DNA from: an uncultured Aeromonadales bacterium
Lineage (GTDB): Bacteria > Pseudomonadota > Gammaproteobacteria > Enterobacterales > Succinivibrionaceae
NCBI GenBank assembly: GCA_902796095.1
Contig: CADBNP010000128.1
Location: forward strand, 1-16,287
DNA length: 16,287 nucleotides
Reading direction: 5' to 3'
Shown here: positions 12,852 through 16,287 of the stretch, in pieces
Layout: each line of letters starts with the position of its first letter
Numbering within the stretch: the first letter of the stretch is position 1
The notes under the pieces: model-generated
The model's input: only the letters and a program-made list of their open reading frames with translations
Databases searched by the model: none
Told to the model about the DNA's origin: nothing
Program-made: the position numbers and the translations under genes

Positions 12852-15182
12852 TTACAGCTTGCTGGTGAAGGTACGTGATACCACATCCTGCTGCTGCTCT
12901 TTAGTCAGAGAATTGAATCTTACTGCATATCCTGAAACACGGATTGTCAGTGAAGGATACTTGTCCGGATTCTCCATTGCATCGAGAAGCATTTCGCGGT
13001 TGAGAACATTAACGTTCAGATGCTGACCGCCCTCAATGTAGTCAGGAGTATTCTTAGTCTCCTCCTCGTGGTGGAAGTAGCCGTCAAGAAGACCGATAAG
13101 GTTCTTTGACTGGGCATCTTCAGTTTTGCCGAGTGCATCAGGAACAATGGTAAAGGTATATGAAATACCGTCCTTGGCATAAGCAAACGGAAGCTTGCCT
13201 ACAGAGGTCAGAGATGCTACTGCACCGCTAACGTCTCTTCCGTGTACCGGATTTGCACCAGGTCCGAAAGGAGTACCGCCGCGACGTCCGTCCGGAGTGT
13301 TACCTGTCTTTTTACCGTATACAACGTTTGAGGTGATGGTAAGGATAGACTGGGTAGGGATCGCATCACGATATGTCTTGTGACTCTTAACCTTCTTCAT
13401 GAAGCGGGTTACCAGATCACATGCAATGCTGTCTACGCGTTCGTCGTTGTTGCCGAACTTAGGGAAATCGCCTTCGATTTCAAAGTCAACTGCCACGCCG
13501 AATTCATCACGTATAGGTTTAACCTTTGCGTACTTGATGGCAGACAGAGAGTCAGCTGCTACAGAAAGACCCGCAACACCGCATCCCAGAGTTCTCTTTA
13601 TGTTGATATCGTAAAGAGCCATCTGAACTGCTTCGTATGAATATTTGTCATGCATGTAGTGGATGATGTTCAGTGCGGTAACGTACTGAGTTGCCAGCCA
13701 GTCCATGAAGCTGTCCATACGGGTCATAACCTCGTCGAAGTCCAGATACTCGGACTTGATAGGATCCATCTTAGGACCTACCTGGATGTGACGCTCAACA
13801 CCGTCCTTGCCGGCATAAAGCTTTTCATCAATACCGCCGTTGATTGCGTAAAGAAGAGTCTTGGCCAGGTTTGCACGGGCACCGAAGAACTGCTGGGTTT
13901 TGCCAACAATCATTGGGGATACGCAGCATGCGATAGCATAATCATCGCTGTTGAAGTCATTGCGCATCAGATCATCGTTTTCATACTGAATAGCAGAGGT
14001 TTCGATGGATACCTTGGTTACGAACTGCTTCCACGCCAGAGGAAGCTTTTCAGACCAGAGAATGGTCATGTTAGGTTCCGGAGATGTACCCATATTGTAG
14101 AGAGTCTGCAGATAACGGAAGCAGTTCTTTGTAACGAGAGTACGTCCGTCAAGACCCATACCGCCCAGAGATTCGGTAGCCCAGATTGGGTCGCCGGAGA
14201 ATAATTCATCGTAAACATGAGTACGCAGGAAACGAACCATACGCAGCTTCATGATGAGATGATCAATATACTCCTGAGCCTCTTGCTCGGTAATTAAACC
14301 GGCTTCCAGATCACGGGTAATGTAGATATCCAGGAAAGTTGCAGTTCTGCCGAAGCTCATGGCAGCACCGTTCTGTGACTTGACTGCTGCAAGGTAGCCA
14401 AAGTAGGTTGCCTGGATTGCCTCTCTTGCGTTTGTTGCAGGACCGGAAATATCGCAGCCGTAGCTTGCAGCCATTTCCTTCAGCTCGTTAAGAGCACGGT
14501 ACTGCTCTGAAATTTCCTCGCGATGGCGGATTGTCTCTTCGAGATCAATTCCCTTTTCCAGGTTGTCCTGAAGGGAGTCAAAGCCCTTCTGACGATCTTT
14601 CATAAGGTAGTCGATACCGTAAAGTGCAATACGGCGATAGTCACCGATTATACGTCCGCGGCCGTATGAATCAGGAAGACCTGTAAGGATGCCGGCCTTG
14701 CGGCAGTTACGAATGTTGGAGGTGTAGACGTCGAATACACCCTGATTGTGAGTCTTGCGGTATTTGGTGAAGATCTTTACAACCTCAGGATCCAGCTCTC
14801 TGCCGTATTCCTTGCAGGACGACTCTACCATTCTGATACCGCCGAAAGGATGGATGGCACGCTTCAGAGGTGCATCAGTCTGCAGACCTACAATCTTTTC
14901 AAGATCCTTGTTAATGTAGCCAGGAGCGTGAGAAGTGATAGTTGATGGATTGCTGGTATCGAAGTCAACAGGAGCATGAGTCTTGTTTTCCTGAATTATC
15001 CCTTCTCTGACCTTGCTCCACAGTTCCTTGGTTGCATCAGTAGGACCGGTAAGGAATGAACCGTCTCCTTCATACGGGGTGTAGTTGTTCTGAATAAAGT
15101 CACGGGTGTTAACACCTTCCTGCCAGGCTCCTGCTTTGAAACCTTTCCATGCGTTTTGGAACTTTTCGTTAAGTTCTGCCAT
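12852..15182 (-). CDS. pflB: Formate C-acetyltransferase (pyruvate formate-lyase)
   Basis: Glycyl-radical enzyme that converts pyruvate and CoA to acetyl-CoA and formate under anoxic conditions. The 776-residue product (E. coli 760) is similar end to end. The active-site pair Cys419-Cys420 lies in DDYAIACCVSPMIVG, and the glycyl radical motif RVSGYAVRF places the radical on Gly751. The N terminus MAELNEKFQNAWKGF confirms the start, with AGAGG (15193-15189) six bases before the ATG. Two short insertions relative to E. coli occur at about 455-465 and 706-714. A promoter with TATAAT lies about 130 bases upstream. No focA formate channel gene precedes it; an unrecognised gene with its own terminator does. 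Together with pflA and pta it makes a fermentation cluster. Confidence 0.98.
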   Translation of the reverse strand: MAELNEKFQNAWKGFKAGAWQEGVNTRDFIQNNYTPYEGDGSFLTGPTDATKELWSKVREGIIQENKTHAPVDFDTSNPSTITSHAPGYINKDLEKIVGLQTDAPLKRAIHPFGGIRMVESSCKEYGRELDPEVVKIFTKYRKTHNQGVFDVYTSNIRNCRKAGILTGLPDSYGRGRIIGDYRRIALYGIDYLMKDRQKGFDSLQDNLEKGIDLEETIRHREEISEQYRALNELKEMAASYGCDISGPATNAREAIQATYFGYLAAVKSQNGAAMSFGRTATFLDIYITRDLEAGLITEQEAQEYIDHLIMKLRMVRFLRTHVYDELFSGDPIWATESLGGMGLDGRTLVTKNCFRYLQTLYNMGTSPEPNMTILWSEKLPLAWKQFVTKVSIETSAIQYENDDLMRNDFNSDDYAIACCVSPMIVGKTQQFFGARANLAKTLLYAINGGIDEKLYAGKDGVERHIQVGPKMDPIKSEYLDFDEVMTRMDSFMDWLATQYVTALNIIHYMHDKYSYEAVQMALYDINIKRTLGCGVAGLSVAADSLSAIKYAKVKPIRDEFGVAVDFEIEGDFPKFGNNDERVDSIACDLVTRFMKKVKSHKTYRDAIPTQSILTITSNVVYGKKTGNTPDGRRGGTPFGPGANPVHGRDVSGAVASLTSVGKLPFAYAKDGISYTFTIVPDALGKTEDAQSKNLIGLLDGYFHHEEETKNTPDYIEGGQHLNVNVLNREMLLDAMENPDKYPSLTIRVSGYAVRFNSLTKEQQQDVVSRTFTSKL

Positions 15183-15310
15183 TTTCTACCTCTTTCACCT
15201 TTTGGGCATTAAGTATAAAAAAACCACAGTTACATTTACTTGATGACTGGGTCACAAACATTGCGGATGCTGTCTTTTGTGTGTCAGCAGCTGCAACAAA
15301 AATCGAGGGT

Positions 15311-15339
15311 ATTATAGACCATGCACACCGATTTTTCAC
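15311..15339 (-). promoter_or_regulatory. pflB promoter
   Basis: On the minus strand GTGAAA (15334-15339) and a perfect TATAAT (15311-15316) are separated by 17 bases. The start would be near 15304, giving a leader of about 120 bases. I found no convincing full FNR site (TTGAT-N4-ATCAA) nearby; a lone TTGAT occurs at 15239-15243, within the leader. Confidence 0.65.
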
Positions 15340-15557
15340 TTAAAAATATGAAGGGAAAAATCATTTTTTTATTTCATTTGCGATGTGGTGTGAAGTGCAT
15401 GGTTAAAACTGTACGCAGGAGCGAAAGCTGAATTCATTGTTTACCTTCCGGAAAAGGTTCTGTCAGATGCTCCGTGCTTGACTGTTTGTATTTTACATTA
15501 TTTTGATCTACTAAATATAGTGTTTTTGCAAAAAAATGTAAAAAAAATATATCTTTT

Positions 15558-15573
15558 GTTAACCGTGGCTAAC
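15558..15573. promoter_or_regulatory. Imperfect palindrome upstream of pflB
   Basis: GTTAACCGTGGCTAAC pairs with its own reverse complement at all positions except the fifth/twelfth and the central pair. It lies about 220 bases upstream of the pflB -35 box, so it could be a distant regulator site, but no known consensus is matched. Confidence 0.25.
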
Positions 15574-15600
15574 ACGGGACTGCCAACGTCAGGTCTGAGA

Positions 15601-15654
15601 GGAAAAGAAATGGCGGAAAATCAGAATTTCTGTTCATGTCTGATTATTCCGCCA
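15601..15654 (-). terminator. Terminator of the right-edge gene
   Basis: A long stem joins 15639-15654 with 15611-15625 (15 pairs and one bulged base) around a 13-base loop. On the minus strand it is followed by TTTCTTTTCC (15610-15601), an interrupted T run. It lies 25 bases after the stop of the minus-strand gene. Confidence 0.72.
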
Positions 15655-15679
15655 GGAAAATTACCGGGGTGTCATCCTG

Positions 15680-16287
15680 TCAGTTGCAGGCAAGTGCTTT
15701 CCTGATGTCTTCGTAGTTTTTAATTACCTCCGCATGCTCCGGAACCTGATACAGATAGTCACCGTTTAATTTGTAGATATACATGGATGAGCCGTTGCAG
15801 GCTGATTCAGCCATATCAAATATATCCTTTCCGTACAGACTGATCAGCATTGTCCTGAAGTCAAATTCATCATTATCAACCTTTATGCTGAGAATGTCCC
15901 GGCAGCAGCGGTAGAAGTTGAGCTTTCCGATGTCGATAAAGTCCGGATCCTGAAAACTTATGTCCTCAAGATAGGTCTCAATATAATTAAGCGCTGATTC
16001 ATGGTTTCCAAGGTGCATTTCCGTCAGAGCACACAGTTCTCCGGTGAGCATGGAGTGCCAGCAGCTGGTACTTCTGGTGTAAATTCCCAGCATGTCTGCG
16101 ACGCCGGTATCGGACATAATGTTATTGTCTTCCATGGATAAAGGAAATTCACTGTAATCCTCCTCTCTTTCGCCGAGGTGCAGAATGAAATCTCTGTAGA
16201 TGTTTCCTGTGTTTTCCATTGCAGTGTCAAAAAGAGATGCATCAGAGATCTCGCTGTAGCCAGGTCTGATTTTCCAGCAGAAGAAAA
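15680..16287 (-). CDS. Uncharacterised protein, 3' part only
   Basis: I do not recognise this family. The first Met codon in the window is at 16219, giving 179 residues, but it has no ribosome site and the frame remains open for at least 22 more codons to the window edge, so the gene most likely begins outside. The visible part is acidic and rich in Asp, Glu, Tyr and Cys, with no signal peptide or membrane segment in the visible part. Residues about 52-90 counted from that Met (WHSMLTGELCALTEMHLGNH onward) look like a pair of amphipathic helices in the style of a tetratricopeptide repeat, which hints at a binding role. It is followed by its own terminator and lies upstream of pflB, in the place of focA in E. 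coli, but has no similarity to a channel. Confidence 0.7.
   Translation of the reverse strand, partial: FFCWKIRPGYSEISDASLFDTAMENTGNIYRDFILHLGEREEDYSEFPLSMEDNNIMSDTGVADMLGIYTRSTSCWHSMLTGELCALTEMHLGNHESALNYIETYLEDISFQDPDFIDIGKLNFYRCCRDILSIKVDNDEFDFRTMLISLYGKDIFDMAESACNGSSMYIYKLNGDYLYQVPEHAEVIKNYEDIRKALACN

Larger units (their letters stand above)
15183..15679. other. Region between pflB and the right-edge gene
   Basis: From the pflB side it contains the ribosome site, a roughly 120-base leader, the pflB promoter (15311-15339), an AT-rich zone with a nine-base inverted repeat TTTTACATT/AATGTAAAA (15491-15499, 15535-15543), an imperfect palindrome GTTAACCGTGGCTAAC (15558-15573), and the terminator of the right-edge gene. 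No further gene is supported. Confidence 0.55.

Noticed and set aside
13650..14204. 184-residue plus-strand open frame
   Set aside because: It is antisense to pflB, which is certain from its active-site and radical motifs; the frame has no recognisable features.
15239..15252. FNR-like site TTGATGACTGGGTC
   Set aside because: Only the first half-site matches TTGAT-N4-ATCAA and it lies downstream of the pflB start point, so it cannot be called an activator site.
15478..15705. 75-residue plus-strand open frame
   Set aside because: It crosses an AT-rich regulatory stretch and the terminator hairpin, has no ribosome site and runs into the 3' end of the opposite gene.

Overview
The window looks like a chromosomal segment of an anaerobic or facultatively anaerobic gammaproteobacterium. 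ProS, GltX, TrmO, PflA and PflB are recognisable along their whole length as the enterobacterial types, the alanine tRNA gene encodes its own CCA end, and RcsF and YfbV families are present, which are typical of Gammaproteobacteria. The short Pta, the fermentative pfl genes and several proteins I do not recognise fit a fermentative host-associated group such as the Succinivibrionaceae. That family-level placement is inference (about 0.6).

Layout. The left edge (1-369) has no protein gene that I accept; it holds a candidate minus-strand small RNA (about 120-221) and the proS terminator. proS (minus) and gltX (plus) are divergent around a 391-base promoter region. After the gltX terminator comes an unrecognised 404-residue protein, then a compact plus-strand unit: tRNA-Ala(GGC), an RcsF-like outer-membrane lipoprotein and TrmO, with the tRNA promoter overlapping the end of the unrecognised gene. 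yfcH (minus) converges on trmO. A divergent region separates yfcH from a 653-residue periplasmic lipoprotein with about seven RCC1-like repeats, which ends in tandem terminators. The right part is fermentative: a stand-alone short pta (minus) with yfbV divergent from it, then pflA and pflB (both minus, separated by a terminator and a second promoter). The right edge carries the 3' part of an unrecognised minus-strand gene that runs out of the window.

How the genes work together. PflA installs the glycyl radical on PflB, which splits pyruvate to acetyl-CoA and formate; Pta turns acetyl-CoA into acetyl phosphate. The acetate kinase gene that usually accompanies pta and the focA formate channel that usually precedes pflB are both absent here. 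ProS, GltX, tRNA-Ala and TrmO (tRNA-Thr modification) form a loose translation group. rcsF-trmO adjacency matches E. coli, where proS follows directly; here gltX and the 404-residue gene lie between them and proS is inverted.

No mobile element, CRISPR array, prophage gene or obvious defence system is visible. The most interesting non-obvious items are the candidate small RNA, the SD-less tRNA-rcsF junction, the disulfide-patterned propeller lipoprotein and an operator-like inverted repeat over the yfcH promoter.
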